Source of the DNA: CBDBBY01 sp965205055
GTDB lineage: Bacteria; Pseudomonadota; Alphaproteobacteria; Rhodobacterales; Rhodobacteraceae
DNA length: 64,000 nt
Reading direction: 5' to 3'
NCBI GenBank assembly: GCA_965205055.1
Contig: OZ242030.1
Span: 682,001-746,000 of the forward strand
Part shown: positions 1 to 8,994 of the stretch, in pieces
How the letters are laid out: the number at the start of each line of letters is the position of its first letter
Numbering within the stretch: position 1 is the first letter of the stretch
Notes under the pieces: generated by a model
What the model saw: only the letters and a program-made list of their open reading frames with translations
The model's database searches: none
What the model was told of the DNA's origin: nothing
Program-made: the position numbers and the translations under genes

Positions 1-669
1 GTTGAAAATCTTCAAAGTGCGGTCCAAGTCTCCGCTGGCCAGAAAAAGATAGACTTCGTCGTTCGCGAAGAGTTGGTCCAAAGGCGTCGGAATGGAAAAG
101 GCTCCATTCCGGCGCAGTCCGACCACGACAGTCCTGAGCGTGGGGTAAAGTTCCGAGAGCTGCCGGAGCGGCGTGTTCAATACGGGGCAGTCAGTTCTCA
201 GCTTGATGCCTATCAGCATTGCATTTCTGCTGAAGACGTTCCTTCGGTCGAAGATTGAAGGCGCTTCAAGCAAGTCCTGAATCACGCTTGCCACTTCGGC
301 TTCCGGATTGATTGCGATGTCGACCGGTCCGCCCGACTCGCGCGTCACCACTTCATGATACGCTTGGTTCCTTAAGCGCGCGATGGTTCTTGCTTTCGAG
401 CCCAGACATCGAGCGACCAGGCAGCACGAAATGTTAATCTCGTCGGAAGAGGTGGCGGCGACCACAAGCGCCGCGTCTTCGACGCCTGCAGTTTCAAGCA
501 CACTCGGATCCGCTGCCGATCCTGTGATGCCGGTTATATCGAGCGTGTCCGCGAGGCGTCGAATTATGCCGCCATCATGGTCGATCGTCGTAAGGTCGAA
601 TTCGAAATTCTGCAGGTATCTGCAAATTTGCCCGCCGACTTGACCGGCTCCGCACACAATTACCTTCAC
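1..669 (-). CDS. trkA: Trk potassium uptake protein TrkA, N-terminal part (runs off the window)
   Basis: This is the peripheral NAD-binding subunit that gates the Trk potassium channel on the inner face of the membrane. The visible 223 residues start with a Rossmann motif, VIVCGAGQVGGQI, followed by an acidic strand end (TIDHD) as in RCK/TrkA_N domains. A TrkA_C-like segment follows from about residue 140. The start is GTG at 669, preceded by GGAGG at a good distance. The gene lies 36 bp downstream of ntrX on the same strand, the order known from Rhodobacterales ntr loci. The C-terminal half lies outside the window. The family call is firm. Full-length function cannot be judged. Confidence 0.9.
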   Translation of the reverse strand, partial: MKVIVCGAGQVGGQICRYLQNFEFDLTTIDHDGGIIRRLADTLDITGITGSAADPSVLETAGVEDAALVVAATSSDEINISCCLVARCLGSKARTIARLRNQAYHEVVTRESGGPVDIAINPEAEVASVIQDLLEAPSIFDRRNVFSRNAMLIGIKLRTDCPVLNTPLRQLSELYPTLRTVVVGLRRNGAFSIPTPLDQLFANDEVYLFLASGDLDRTLKIFN

Positions 670-705
670 GGATCGGAATTCCTCCGGATAAGAGCTTCGA
701 TCAGC

Positions 706-2175
706 TCATGCGCATTCGGACGGCTGGTTGAATTTCTCGTCGCCATTCTCGTAGACGGCTCTCCGATTTCCAGCTTTCGCCGTCGTAATGACCTGAAGCG
801 ATCTGAGCTTGCGGTGCAAGGCGGATCGTTCCATTCCGATGAAATGCGCCGCGCGCGAAATGTTGCCGTCGAAACGATTGATTTGCGTAACAAGGTATTC
901 TCTTTCGAATTGCTCCCTGGCGTCGCGAAGGGTCATCGTGACCAAATGGCCGGAAATGGACTTGAAGTCGAAATCGAACACCTGCTGAGAGGAGGCCTCG
1001 AATTCGGACGCTTTGACGGGGCCGTTGCTTTCGTTCATGAGCAGGACGCGCTCGACGAGATTTTTCAACTGCCGAACGTTTTTCGGCCACTCCGCGCCCT
1101 CCAGAAAATCCATCGCCTCTTTCGTCAGCGTCCGGGCCGGCAAGCCCTGCCCTCGATGGAACTGGTCCATGAAGTATTGAGCGAGCTCCGGAATGTCGGA
1201 CCGGCGGGAGTTGAGGCTCGGGATCTCAACGGTATACACATTCAATCGATCGTACAAGTCCTTGAGGAACCGGCCTTCCGCGATTTCCTTCTCCATGTCT
1301 TTCGAGGTGGAGGAGATCACGCGAAAATCCACTCGGACCATATTTTCGTCGCCTACCCTGTTGAATTGCCGGCATACCAGCGTTTTCAACAACTTGGGCT
1401 GCAGCTCCATCGGCAGATCTTCGACCTGGTCGAAAAATATCGTTCCTCGGTGGGCCTGTTCGAACATTCCCGGAGTCCGGATGGACCCGTTTTTGCGGTA
1501 TCCGAACAAGGCTCGCTCGAGTTCATCCTGTTCCATTGCGCCCGGAATCACGTCCACGAACGGTTCCTGCGCCCGCGGCGACTTGGCATGAATGTATCGA
1601 GCGGCGTATTCTTTGCCGCAGCCCGGCGGCCCTTTGATCAGCACGCGCGCGTTGCTTCGCGCCACGCGATCCAGCGAATTCCTGATTTTGTTGGCGACTT
1701 GGGATGATCCGATGATTTCGCCTGCTATGCCGCCGCGGAGGCGAAGCGCGGCGTTTTCCCGCCGCAACCTGACGGTCTCCATCGTTCGGCCGATCACGGT
1801 GATGAGAAAGTCGGGTCGAATTGGCTTTTCCACGAAGTCGTACGCGCCCATCCGCATCGCGCGAGACACGATTTCAATGCTTCCGTGAGCGGTGATGATG
1901 ATGATCGGTATATCGGGATTGTTCTCCTTCAGCTCCTTCATGATGCGAAGGCCGTCCAGATCCGCGTCTTCCAGCCAAAGGTCGAGCAGGATGAGGCTTG
2001 GAAGATACTCGTTGACGGCCTTGAAGCACTCTTCGCCGTTCGACGCGGTTCGCGTGCTGTATCCGCGTTTTTCCAGCAGTTCCGAAAGCAGCACCAAGAT
2101 ATCCTTGTTGTCGTCGACAATAAGGATATCATCGCCCAGCCCAATCGAATTGCCTGTGTCGTCAGTTTTCAACAT
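706..2175 (-). CDS. ntrX: Response regulator NtrX (AAA+ type, no GAFTGA loop)
   Basis: NtrX is the DNA-binding partner of the kinase NtrY in nitrogen and redox control. The 489-residue protein has a receiver domain (DILIVDDNKD, phospho-acceptor Asp in LILLDLWLED), an AAA+ domain with Walker A GPPGCGKE, and a Fis-type helix-turn-helix at the end (ISRAAHFIGMERSALHRKL). Where sigma-54 activators carry GAFTGA, this protein reads ALFGYRKNGSIRT, so the sigma-54 contact loop is missing. That is usual for alphaproteobacterial NtrX. The start ATG at 2175 has GGAG upstream and overlaps the end of ntrY by 14 bp, so translation is probably coupled. A longer in-frame start exists upstream but has no ribosome site. 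Confidence 0.92.
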   Translation of the reverse strand: MLKTDDTGNSIGLGDDILIVDDNKDILVLLSELLEKRGYSTRTASNGEECFKAVNEYLPSLILLDLWLEDADLDGLRIMKELKENNPDIPIIIITAHGSIEIVSRAMRMGAYDFVEKPIRPDFLITVIGRTMETVRLRRENAALRLRGGIAGEIIGSSQVANKIRNSLDRVARSNARVLIKGPPGCGKEYAARYIHAKSPRAQEPFVDVIPGAMEQDELERALFGYRKNGSIRTPGMFEQAHRGTIFFDQVEDLPMELQPKLLKTLVCRQFNRVGDENMVRVDFRVISSTSKDMEKEIAEGRFLKDLYDRLNVYTVEIPSLNSRRSDIPELAQYFMDQFHRGQGLPARTLTKEAMDFLEGAEWPKNVRQLKNLVERVLLMNESNGPVKASEFEASSQQVFDFDFKSISGHLVTMTLRDAREQFEREYLVTQINRFDGNISRAAHFIGMERSALHRKLRSLQVITTAKAGNRRAVYENGDEKFNQPSECA

Positions 2176-4486
2176 TGTCTGCTCCGATCCGTTTCTTGGG
2201 TAGAACGATTCGGACCAATGCGCCTTGATGATCGTATCCTTCAAAAACAGGAGCATCGAGGAGCTCCAGCTGGCCTCTATGCCCGTCGATCACTTGAAGC
2301 ACATTTGAAAGGCCGAGTCCCCTTTCGCGTTGCCATTCCCGTCCGCCTTCGCTCTTTGTCGAAAAGAACGGTTGAAGGAGCTTGTCTCTCTTCTCGGGGA
2401 AGCCGACTCCGTTGTCCATAACGTCGACAACCACGCCGTTGCTGCTACACGAGACTTCGACCCTGACTTGCCCTGTGAATGCGTTCTGCCCTAACGCCTC
2501 TCTTTTTTCGGCTATTGCCTCACGTGCATTCTTCAACAAATTTTCCACAACTTGCAATACATAGTGCTTGTCAATGTCTACAAATATCGGTTTTTCTTCG
2601 AAAATCACCTGAAAATTCGTGCTCGGAGAGTACGCTTTTTCCGAAATGATGGCTTGCTCGATCAATTCGGATATGTCTTCCGTGCGAAATATCGGCTCCG
2701 ACATGCTCGCGAATCGCCTGAATTCATCGGTCAGCCGGGCGAGTCGATCAACATTGCTGTTGATCACGCCGACTTTCGCCTCAAGGTAATTCCGATCGGA
2801 CTCATCGAGAATCGGAGCAATGGAATCCCTGATATGGTAGGTCGATACGGAAATCGGCGTCAGCGGATTCTTCACTTCATGCGCGATGCGCTGCGCGACC
2901 TCGCTCCAAGCCGCCTTGCGCTCGGCGCTGACCTGGTCAGTCACATCGTCGACCGCGACGACGAAGCCTTCCACCGTTCCGGAAATATTTCTTCTGGTCG
3001 CGCAGCGAACCAAGAGCTGCTGCGTGCTCCCGTAACGTTCAATGACAATTCTCTCCTGAACGACATCCGAGTCCGCATTTTCGAATTTCCCGATCAAATC
3101 TCCGATTTCCGGGAAGACATCGCCCAATTTCACCTTTTCGTATTGATCGCTGTCGGCGTTGAAACGATCCTCCTTGATGGCCAGAATCAGGGACGCCGAC
3201 CGATTCATGAACATGATGGTCATGTCCTCGTCCAGACCGATGACGCCGGGAGTCACGCTGGACAAAACGCTTCGAAATGTTCGTTCCCTTTGCTGCGCCT
3301 GATCATTCTGCTCATTCAGCCGCGTCCTTTGAGTGCTCAATTGCTTGATCATCTTGTTGAAGATGGTTCCAAGCCTTGCAATCTCGTCGTTTCCGGGAAT
3401 CGCCAGCTTCTGGTCAAGCTGCCCCTGGCCGACGTTTTCCGCAGCGGCCGTCAACTCCGTCACGGGCTTGGAAATCCGAGCTGAATACCAGATTCCGAAG
3501 CGAACCATCGCGAAAATCAAAAGAAGCGAACCCGCAAGAGCTCCAACCGAATATCTGAATATCCTGTTTCCGAGCTTTCGCACCGTGTCGCCAGCCGTGC
3601 CTTCTCTAGCGGCGATGGAGTCGTAAAGTTTCAGCATCGCCGTATTGCCGGGCTTCGACGCCGCGATGAATCGATCATGCGCGTTCATGATCTTTGCCGC
3701 GCCCATGAAGACCAGATTGTTGTCGCTTCGATAAATGACGACGGATGCGTCTTCCTCGGCGGCGAAGACGATTTCGCTTGTCGGCTTCCGATTCCGGCAT
3801 TCGGTTCCTTCGAACTCGGTTGCCGGCGCAAGGATCTCCATAACGCCGACAGGCGGCTGCTCGTAGTTGAACTTGTAGCTGTTCAAGCCTCGGGCCGCGA
3901 TCGAGCAGTTGCTCTTGATTACGAAGACGTGCTCGAATTCCCCTTTCAGCTCATTCTGTTTTTCCTGAAGAATCTTGCGCAAGTTCCCTGAATCGATTTC
4001 CGGATTGCTCAGATATTCGGCATTCATGCTTCGGGCCAATGCGGCGAGATCCCGTTTCATTCTGTCCAGTTCGCCGGAGTAATATGAGTCCACCGCTTCC
4101 GTCGCTTCATTCAATTCGACTCGAACTTCATTCGCCAGCCAGTCGCCAAGGCCGATCCCGAAGGTCAGAGTCCCGGTGCTCGCGACGATGACGGTGGGCA
4201 GAAGCGCGCCCAGCGCGAAAACGCCGCTGAGTCGGACTTGGAGCGGCGAAGCGATTCCTTCGGCTTGCGCTTTTGCGGAGCGCCGGGCGAATTCTTGAAA
4301 CAGGAACGCCGAGAAAGCGAGTATAAGCAGGAAGTCCCCGAGAATCGTCAGGATCAGGCGCGGAGTGATCTCTCCGCCTTCGAAATCATCCAGAACGGCG
4401 TAGGTCGTGAAGGACATCGTTATCCCCGCGATGACGAATATCGCGACCGTCGCAATCCTGATTTTCCTAAGCCATTGTCTGGTCAT
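2162..4486 (-). CDS. ntrY: Sensor histidine kinase NtrY
   Basis: This is the membrane sensor kinase for NtrX. The 774 residues show three hydrophobic segments in the first ~115 residues, a periplasmic region, a further transmembrane segment near residues 315-335 (SVGALAGSLLLIFAMVRFG), a HAMP linker, a PAS-like region around 400-520, the HisKA box (AHEVKNPLTPI, His near 546) and an HATPase domain with N box NLLKNAREA, DNGVGFPE and GLGLSNV. Length and order match alphaproteobacterial NtrY. It is 118 bp downstream of ntrC and overlaps ntrX, so the whole ntrBCYX set probably forms one unit. The ATG at 4486 has only a weak ribosome site. Confidence 0.93.
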   Translation of the reverse strand: MTRQWLRKIRIATVAIFVIAGITMSFTTYAVLDDFEGGEITPRLILTILGDFLLILAFSAFLFQEFARRSAKAQAEGIASPLQVRLSGVFALGALLPTVIVASTGTLTFGIGLGDWLANEVRVELNEATEAVDSYYSGELDRMKRDLAALARSMNAEYLSNPEIDSGNLRKILQEKQNELKGEFEHVFVIKSNCSIAARGLNSYKFNYEQPPVGVMEILAPATEFEGTECRNRKPTSEIVFAAEEDASVVIYRSDNNLVFMGAAKIMNAHDRFIAASKPGNTAMLKLYDSIAAREGTAGDTVRKLGNRIFRYSVGALAGSLLLIFAMVRFGIWYSARISKPVTELTAAAENVGQGQLDQKLAIPGNDEIARLGTIFNKMIKQLSTQRTRLNEQNDQAQQRERTFRSVLSSVTPGVIGLDEDMTIMFMNRSASLILAIKEDRFNADSDQYEKVKLGDVFPEIGDLIGKFENADSDVVQERIVIERYGSTQQLLVRCATRRNISGTVEGFVVAVDDVTDQVSAERKAAWSEVAQRIAHEVKNPLTPISVSTYHIRDSIAPILDESDRNYLEAKVGVINSNVDRLARLTDEFRRFASMSEPIFRTEDISELIEQAIISEKAYSPSTNFQVIFEEKPIFVDIDKHYVLQVVENLLKNAREAIAEKREALGQNAFTGQVRVEVSCSSNGVVVDVMDNGVGFPEKRDKLLQPFFSTKSEGGREWQRERGLGLSNVLQVIDGHRGQLELLDAPVFEGYDHQGALVRIVLPKKRIGADNVEN

Positions 4487-4604
4487 TTAATCTTGCTGTA
4501 ACTCCGTGAGTCGGGACTCGCGTTTGATCTGAAAGGCGCTGCCGCGGATCCCTGAGCCAGATTGGTCCAAACGACCATCAATGCGAAAGCCGCCATGTGC
4601 CGGT

Positions 4605-5975
4605 TCAATCCGAATCCTTGCGGAAATTTTTTCGCCAATTCCTGAGTATCGCATGCTCCTGCATTTTCTTCCTGAGAGTGTTGCGGTTGACGCCCAGGAT
4701 TTCCGCGCATTTGGCGCGATTCCCGTCCGATGCTTCCAGAGCGGTCCGGATCAAGGGACCGTCGACTTCGCTTAGAATCCGCGATCTAAGACCCGGCGCC
4801 GGCATCGCTCCGCCCAACGAGTTGAAATGCGCCTGAAGCTTCGATTCAATAAGGTCGCCGAAGATGGGCTGGGATGCCGAGCTGTCGAACACGGGCACGG
4901 TCGGCTGCGTCGAGAACGCGTCCCTGACTTCCGAATCCGTGATTTCGTCATTCGCGCCGGTGACGAGCAACCCGCGCAGCACATTCTCGAGTTGGCGGAC
5001 GTTTCCTGGCCAAGCGTATGCCTTCATTGTTTCCAGCGCGGATTCCGAAATCGCCCTTGGCGCGCCGCCGAGGCCTTTCCGGTCGAGAAAATGGCGGGCG
5101 AGCAGCGGCAAGTCGTCCAACCGGTCTCTCAGCGGCGGCACGGCCAGCGACACGCCGCTCAATCGAAAGAAAAGATCGTTCCTCAAGAAGCCCTTTTCAA
5201 CCAGTTCGTTTCTGTCGACCTGCGTGGTGCTGACAATTTTGGCGTCTCCTTCAGGCAGCGCATCGAATGCGCGAAGGAGACGCTCTTGTGCAACCGCGTC
5301 GAGATCCCGCAGCTCCTCAATAAGAATCGTTCCGCCGCAAGCATTGCTGAAGAAGTCGGCAGTACTCGCGGCATCGGCGAGTATATCGCTGTCCACTTTT
5401 GCGAACGGCAATTCCCGCCTGTCGCTGCAATCATGCATTAGCTTTGCAATCAAAGACTTGCCAGTGCCGGTTTCACCGAAAATCTGGACCGGATCGTCGG
5501 AATTCATGACTTTGGCAAGCAGCTGATACAACGACTGCATCGCATTGCTCCGCCCGACCAAAGGCAGGCTGTCGGATTCAAGCGATTCTATGGAAATCGC
5601 AGGCGCCTGCTCCTTCAGTTTGAGTCCTTCGCCCACTCGCCTGAGCAGATCCGTCAAATTGAACGGTTTCGGAAAATATGCGAATGCCTCGGATCCCTCG
5701 GCCTGTATCGCGGTCATGACCGTGTTTCTCGCCGAAATCACGATCACAGGGAGCCGAGGCCGAATGTCATGCAGTTCCTTGAGCATTTCGATTCCGTTCC
5801 CGTCCGGCATGACGACGTCGGAAATCACCAGATCGCCCCTGCCTTCCTTGACCCAGCGCGAGAGCGTCGTGAGCAGAGAAGTGGCATGAACTTTGCATCC
5901 GGACCGCGACAGCGCTTGCGAAAGCACTCTTCGGATCGCCTTGTCGTCGTCCGCCACCAATATAGTTCCGTCCAT
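4605..5975 (-). CDS. ntrC: Nitrogen regulator NtrC with the GAFTGA loop deleted
   Basis: This is the response regulator of the NtrB-NtrC pair that activates nitrogen scavenging genes. The 456-residue protein has a receiver domain (ILVADDDKAIRR; phospho-Asp in DLVISDVVMPDGNG), an AAA+ domain with Walker A GETGTGKS, a Walker-B-like TILIEEL, and a Fis-type helix-turn-helix (NRAKCAEILGVNRNTLRKKM). The stretch between the DSDIL strand and CGGTILIEEL is about 20 residues shorter than in enteric NtrC, and the GAFTGA loop is absent. Rhodobacter capsulatus NtrC also lacks this loop and works with the housekeeping sigma factor, so the same is inferred here. The ATG overlaps the stop of ntrB (TGATG), which suggests translational coupling. 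Confidence 0.92.
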   Translation of the reverse strand: MDGTILVADDDKAIRRVLSQALSRSGCKVHATSLLTTLSRWVKEGRGDLVISDVVMPDGNGIEMLKELHDIRPRLPVIVISARNTVMTAIQAEGSEAFAYFPKPFNLTDLLRRVGEGLKLKEQAPAISIESLESDSLPLVGRSNAMQSLYQLLAKVMNSDDPVQIFGETGTGKSLIAKLMHDCSDRRELPFAKVDSDILADAASTADFFSNACGGTILIEELRDLDAVAQERLLRAFDALPEGDAKIVSTTQVDRNELVEKGFLRNDLFFRLSGVSLAVPPLRDRLDDLPLLARHFLDRKGLGGAPRAISESALETMKAYAWPGNVRQLENVLRGLLVTGANDEITDSEVRDAFSTQPTVPVFDSSASQPIFGDLIESKLQAHFNSLGGAMPAPGLRSRILSEVDGPLIRTALEASDGNRAKCAEILGVNRNTLRKKMQEHAILRNWRKNFRKDSD

Positions 5976-7060
5976 CAGAACCCCCCATCCGCCAAAGGCG
6001 CGACAGGCAGCGAAACACGAAAAACAGTGTGTCCCGGAACCGATTCAGCCGTTATCCATCCTCCGGATTCTGAAAGTATCGCGGAAACAAGCGCCAATCC
6101 GAGGCCTTTTCCGTTGGCCTTGCCGGTAACGAAGGGCTCAAAGATATCGGCCGCCAAGCCCGGCGGCAGACCGGGTCCGTCGTCGATGATCTCCACTTGA
6201 ACGGGGAGCGGCTTGCCTTCTCCGCTCGGCTGCGTGGTCCTCAAATTGGCGTTGTAGTAGGTTCGGATGCGTATTGTGCTGCCTCGCTCCGAAACGGCTT
6301 CAGCCGCGTTCTGCAGCAAGTTTGAAAAGACGCGCATCAATTTGTCGTCGTCCGCGCAAATCAGCGGCAAGGACGGGTCGAAATCCTTTTCAATGATCTT
6401 TCCGTCTCCAAGTCTGAGTGACGCGGACCTGCTGACCCTCTCGAGAGTGTCGTGCACATTCAGCGGTTGCAGGTCCATCGTGCCCAAGCTGCCGAATTGC
6501 TCGAATTGCTGGATCACAACGAGAATTCTTTGGATTTCCTCGGCAATGATATCCGTGAGTTCCCTGTCCGGCCGTGCAAGGCTCATAGCTAGCAGCTGCG
6601 CCGCGCTCGATATGCCTGCCAACGGGTTCTTGATTTCGTGCGAAAGCAGCTCCGCCATGCCTGCAGCGGACTTGGCCACTGATCGAAGCTGCATGCCCTG
6701 CCCGAGTCTGCCCTCAATCTCGCGAGACTGAAGGCAAACCAGCAGCTGGTTTTCCGAGGGCGACAAAGGCGCAATCTGCACGCTTGCCACCATAGGCGTC
6801 CTGTGGTCAAGCCGAAGGACGACGTCCAGCAGAGTTACAGGCGCCAATCCTTGACGCGCGCGGGACAAGCTCGACGCAAGGCATGGATCGACGTCTAGTT
6901 TTTCCGCCAGCAGTTCTCCCGCAAGCGCGCTTGCGGAGTAATTCAAGAGGGATTCGGCTGCCGGGTTCGCGGAAATGATGCGATCTTCCCCGCTCACGGT
7001 TATCGCCGCGATCGGCAACGACGTCCAAACGGTTTCTCGCGGAGGGTCGATTGACTTCAT
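5975..7060 (-). CDS. ntrB: Nitrogen sensor kinase NtrB
   Basis: NtrB is the cytoplasmic kinase/phosphatase that phosphorylates NtrC in response to PII signalling. The protein (about 361 residues from ATG 7060) has an N-terminal PAS domain, the HisKA motif LLSHEIKNPLAGI and an HATPase domain with NLLQNAAEA, DDGPGLP and GKGLGLALV. No membrane segment is visible, as expected. The ATG at 7060 has GAAGAG just upstream. A longer TTG start at 7102 is possible. It is the first gene of the ntr unit and is divergent from ispDF. In many Rhodobacterales dusB (nifR3) precedes ntrB. Here no dusB is present in the gap. Confidence 0.92.
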   Translation of the reverse strand: MKSIDPPRETVWTSLPIAAITVSGEDRIISANPAAESLLNYSASALAGELLAEKLDVDPCLASSLSRARQGLAPVTLLDVVLRLDHRTPMVASVQIAPLSPSENQLLVCLQSREIEGRLGQGMQLRSVAKSAAGMAELLSHEIKNPLAGISSAAQLLAMSLARPDRELTDIIAEEIQRILVVIQQFEQFGSLGTMDLQPLNVHDTLERVSRSASLRLGDGKIIEKDFDPSLPLICADDDKLMRVFSNLLQNAAEAVSERGSTIRIRTYYNANLRTTQPSGEGKPLPVQVEIIDDGPGLPPGLAADIFEPFVTGKANGKGLGLALVSAILSESGGWITAESVPGHTVFRVSLPVAPLADGGF

Positions 7061-7354
7061 CTCTTCAGGTTCCCTGGTCCAAGCGAATGAATCTCCCTGC
7101 AATCTTCAAAGCATGGATACTCTCCTGCCGGCTTGCGACACTGCAAACTATTGCATCGATCGCCGTTAGATCAATCTGAACTGTGGCCGCTGTCAAAGCG
7201 GAACGAATTCCTGCGCGGGCCGGCACCCTCGAATCGCTGTGCGGACGATCACGAATGGAAACTGCGCGGTGCACCGGGTAAACACTGATTTGCACCATGT
7301 GCGCCTCCGAGAGTATACGCTCCCTAGATACTTCAAATTTGCGGCGATTCCAGA
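7061..7354. other. Divergent intergenic region ntrB / ispDF
   Basis: These 294 bp must carry the promoters of both the ntr unit and the ispDF unit. I see no convincing reading frame and no dusB remnant. No clear -24/-12 sigma-54 element is visible by eye on either strand. Confidence 0.5.
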
Positions 7355-8503
7355 ATGAACATCGCAGCGGTGGTGGTTGCCGGGGGCCGCGGCGTGCGTG
7401 CCGGATCTGGCATGCCAAAGCAATTTCGAAATGTTCGCGGCCGTCCTGTCATGGCTCGCGCGATGGACCCGCTTCTTTCCCATCCTGCGATTTCGCAGTG
7501 CGTCGCCGTAATTTCCGCCGAGGACCGCCACTATTTCGACTCGACAGTTGCGCGAACGATCGACGCTCCGATCAAAGTCGCCGCTGGAGGTCGAACGAGA
7601 TCCGAGTCCGTCGAGAGCGGGTTGATCTCGATCAAGAAAATGGGTTTCACTCACGTTCTTATTCATGACGCGGTCAGGCCCTTTCTCTCCAAGCCGGTCG
7701 TGGAGCGGCTGATCAAGTCCCTCGACAAATACGAAGGCGCCGTTCCGGTCATACCCGTTGCCGATGCGCTTTGGTCCGCATCCGACGGCGTGGCTGAATA
7801 CCCTGTTTCGCGAGAGAGAATTTTCAGGGCGCAGACTCCGCAAGCATTCGAATTCGAGGGCTTGCTCGAGGCATACAAAGGGTTTTCAGGAATCGCGGCG
7901 GACGATGCAGCTGTCGCGGTTGCTGCAGGGATGAGGGTTGCCGCGGTCCCGGGTTGCGGCGACAACTTCAAGATCACAGTTGCGGAGGATTTCGTGAAAG
8001 CAGAACGAACTCTTGCGACTGCCTCCTCCGGCGTGAGGGTCGGCCAAGGATTCGACGTGCATGCGCGCAAGGATGGCGACAAGGTAATTCTTTTGGGAGT
8101 TGAAATACCGTGCGATTTCAGCTTGTCCGGCCATTCCGACGCGGACGCCGCCATGCATGCCGTAACAGACGCTGTGTACGGCGCGGTCGCGGAAGGCGAC
8201 ATCGGAAGCTGGTTCCCTCCGACCGACGAGAAGTGGAAAGATGCGGATTCCCGCGTTTTTCTCAAGCATGCGGCTGATCTGGTTGCAAAAAAGGGATATT
8301 TTGTTTCCGGCGTCGATTGCACAATCATATGCGAGCGCCCGAGAATCGCGCCTTATGCCGAGAAAATGAAAAGGAACATCGCGCAAATTCTCAATATCGA
8401 AGAGGACTTTGTAAGCGTCAAAGCAACGACGACCGAGAGACTCGGTTTTCTCGGCCGCAATGAAGGCATCGCAGCGCTTGCTGTCGCGACAGTTGCGCGT
8501 TGA
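7355..8503 (+). CDS. ispDF: Bifunctional IspD/IspF of the MEP isoprenoid pathway
   Basis: This fused enzyme makes CDP-methylerythritol (IspD) and then the cyclic diphosphate MEcPP (IspF) in non-mevalonate isoprenoid synthesis. The IspD part (about residues 1-225) has the nucleotide-binding start VVVAGGRGVRAGSGMPKQF and the VHDAVRPF-like HDAVRPFLS. The IspF part starts at VGQGFDVHA (metal ligands D and H), and continues with SGHSDADAAMHAVTDA and ATTTERLGFLGRNEGI. The 382-residue length fits the fused form common in alphaproteobacteria. The ATG is at 7355 with a weak ribosome site. The stop overlaps the start of pgpA (TGATG). Confidence 0.95.
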   Translation: MNIAAVVVAGGRGVRAGSGMPKQFRNVRGRPVMARAMDPLLSHPAISQCVAVISAEDRHYFDSTVARTIDAPIKVAAGGRTRSESVESGLISIKKMGFTHVLIHDAVRPFLSKPVVERLIKSLDKYEGAVPVIPVADALWSASDGVAEYPVSRERIFRAQTPQAFEFEGLLEAYKGFSGIAADDAAVAVAAGMRVAAVPGCGDNFKITVAEDFVKAERTLATASSGVRVGQGFDVHARKDGDKVILLGVEIPCDFSLSGHSDADAAMHAVTDAVYGAVAEGDIGSWFPPTDEKWKDADSRVFLKHAADLVAKKGYFVSGVDCTIICERPRIAPYAEKMKRNIAQILNIEEDFVSVKATTTERLGFLGRNEGIAALAVATVAR

Positions 8504-8994
8504 TGCGTCTCGGCATATCCAATCTATTCGGAATCGGCCTCGTACCTTGGGCGCCCGGCACCGCTGGTTCCGTCGCCGCCGTCGCCGCGGCATTCGTCGT
8601 GAATTCCTTTGTCGATTTCTCTCTGTTCGTCGTAGCGGCCATTGCGGCCTCTGCTGTCGGCCTGTGGTCGGCCTGTTCGGTCAAACTTGAATCCGGCGAG
8701 AAAGATCCCCCTGAATTCGTGATGGACGAGTTCGCGGGCCAATGGGTCGCGCTGCTGCCGGTGTCCTTCGTATATTGGAACACTGCCGCCGGTTCTCATT
8801 TGGTGATCGCCGGCGCCATCGCATCTTTCGGGCTGTTCAGATACTTCGATATCGTCAAGCCGGGACCTGTCGGATGGGCGGACCGACTCGAAGGCGGCAT
8901 TGGCATCATGCTTGACGATCTGATTGCCGGCGCGCTTTCCGCGATAGTTCTGTCCATCGGATTCATGGCAATTTTGATGGCGGTCCCTTCATGA
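8503..8994 (+). CDS. pgpA: Phosphatidylglycerophosphatase A
   Basis: This membrane enzyme dephosphorylates phosphatidylglycerophosphate to phosphatidylglycerol. The 163 residues carry the family marks GLVPWAPGTAGS, PPEFVMDEFAGQW (acidic metal site), FRYFDIVKPGPVGW and GGIGIMLDDLIAG, with about four hydrophobic segments. The ATG at 8503 overlaps the ispDF stop by one base, and the end overlaps pncC by ATGA, so the three genes are one translationally coupled unit. The ispDF-pgpA-cinA order is common in Rhodobacterales. Confidence 0.93.
   Translation: MRLGISNLFGIGLVPWAPGTAGSVAAVAAAFVVNSFVDFSLFVVAAIAASAVGLWSACSVKLESGEKDPPEFVMDEFAGQWVALLPVSFVYWNTAAGSHLVIAGAIASFGLFRYFDIVKPGPVGWADRLEGGIGIMLDDLIAGALSAIVLSIGFMAILMAVPS

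Noticed and set aside
577..1707. Long plus-strand open frame (376 codons)
   Set aside because: It is the antisense of ntrX and the start of trkA, has no ribosome site and no domain. The minus-strand genes explain the region.
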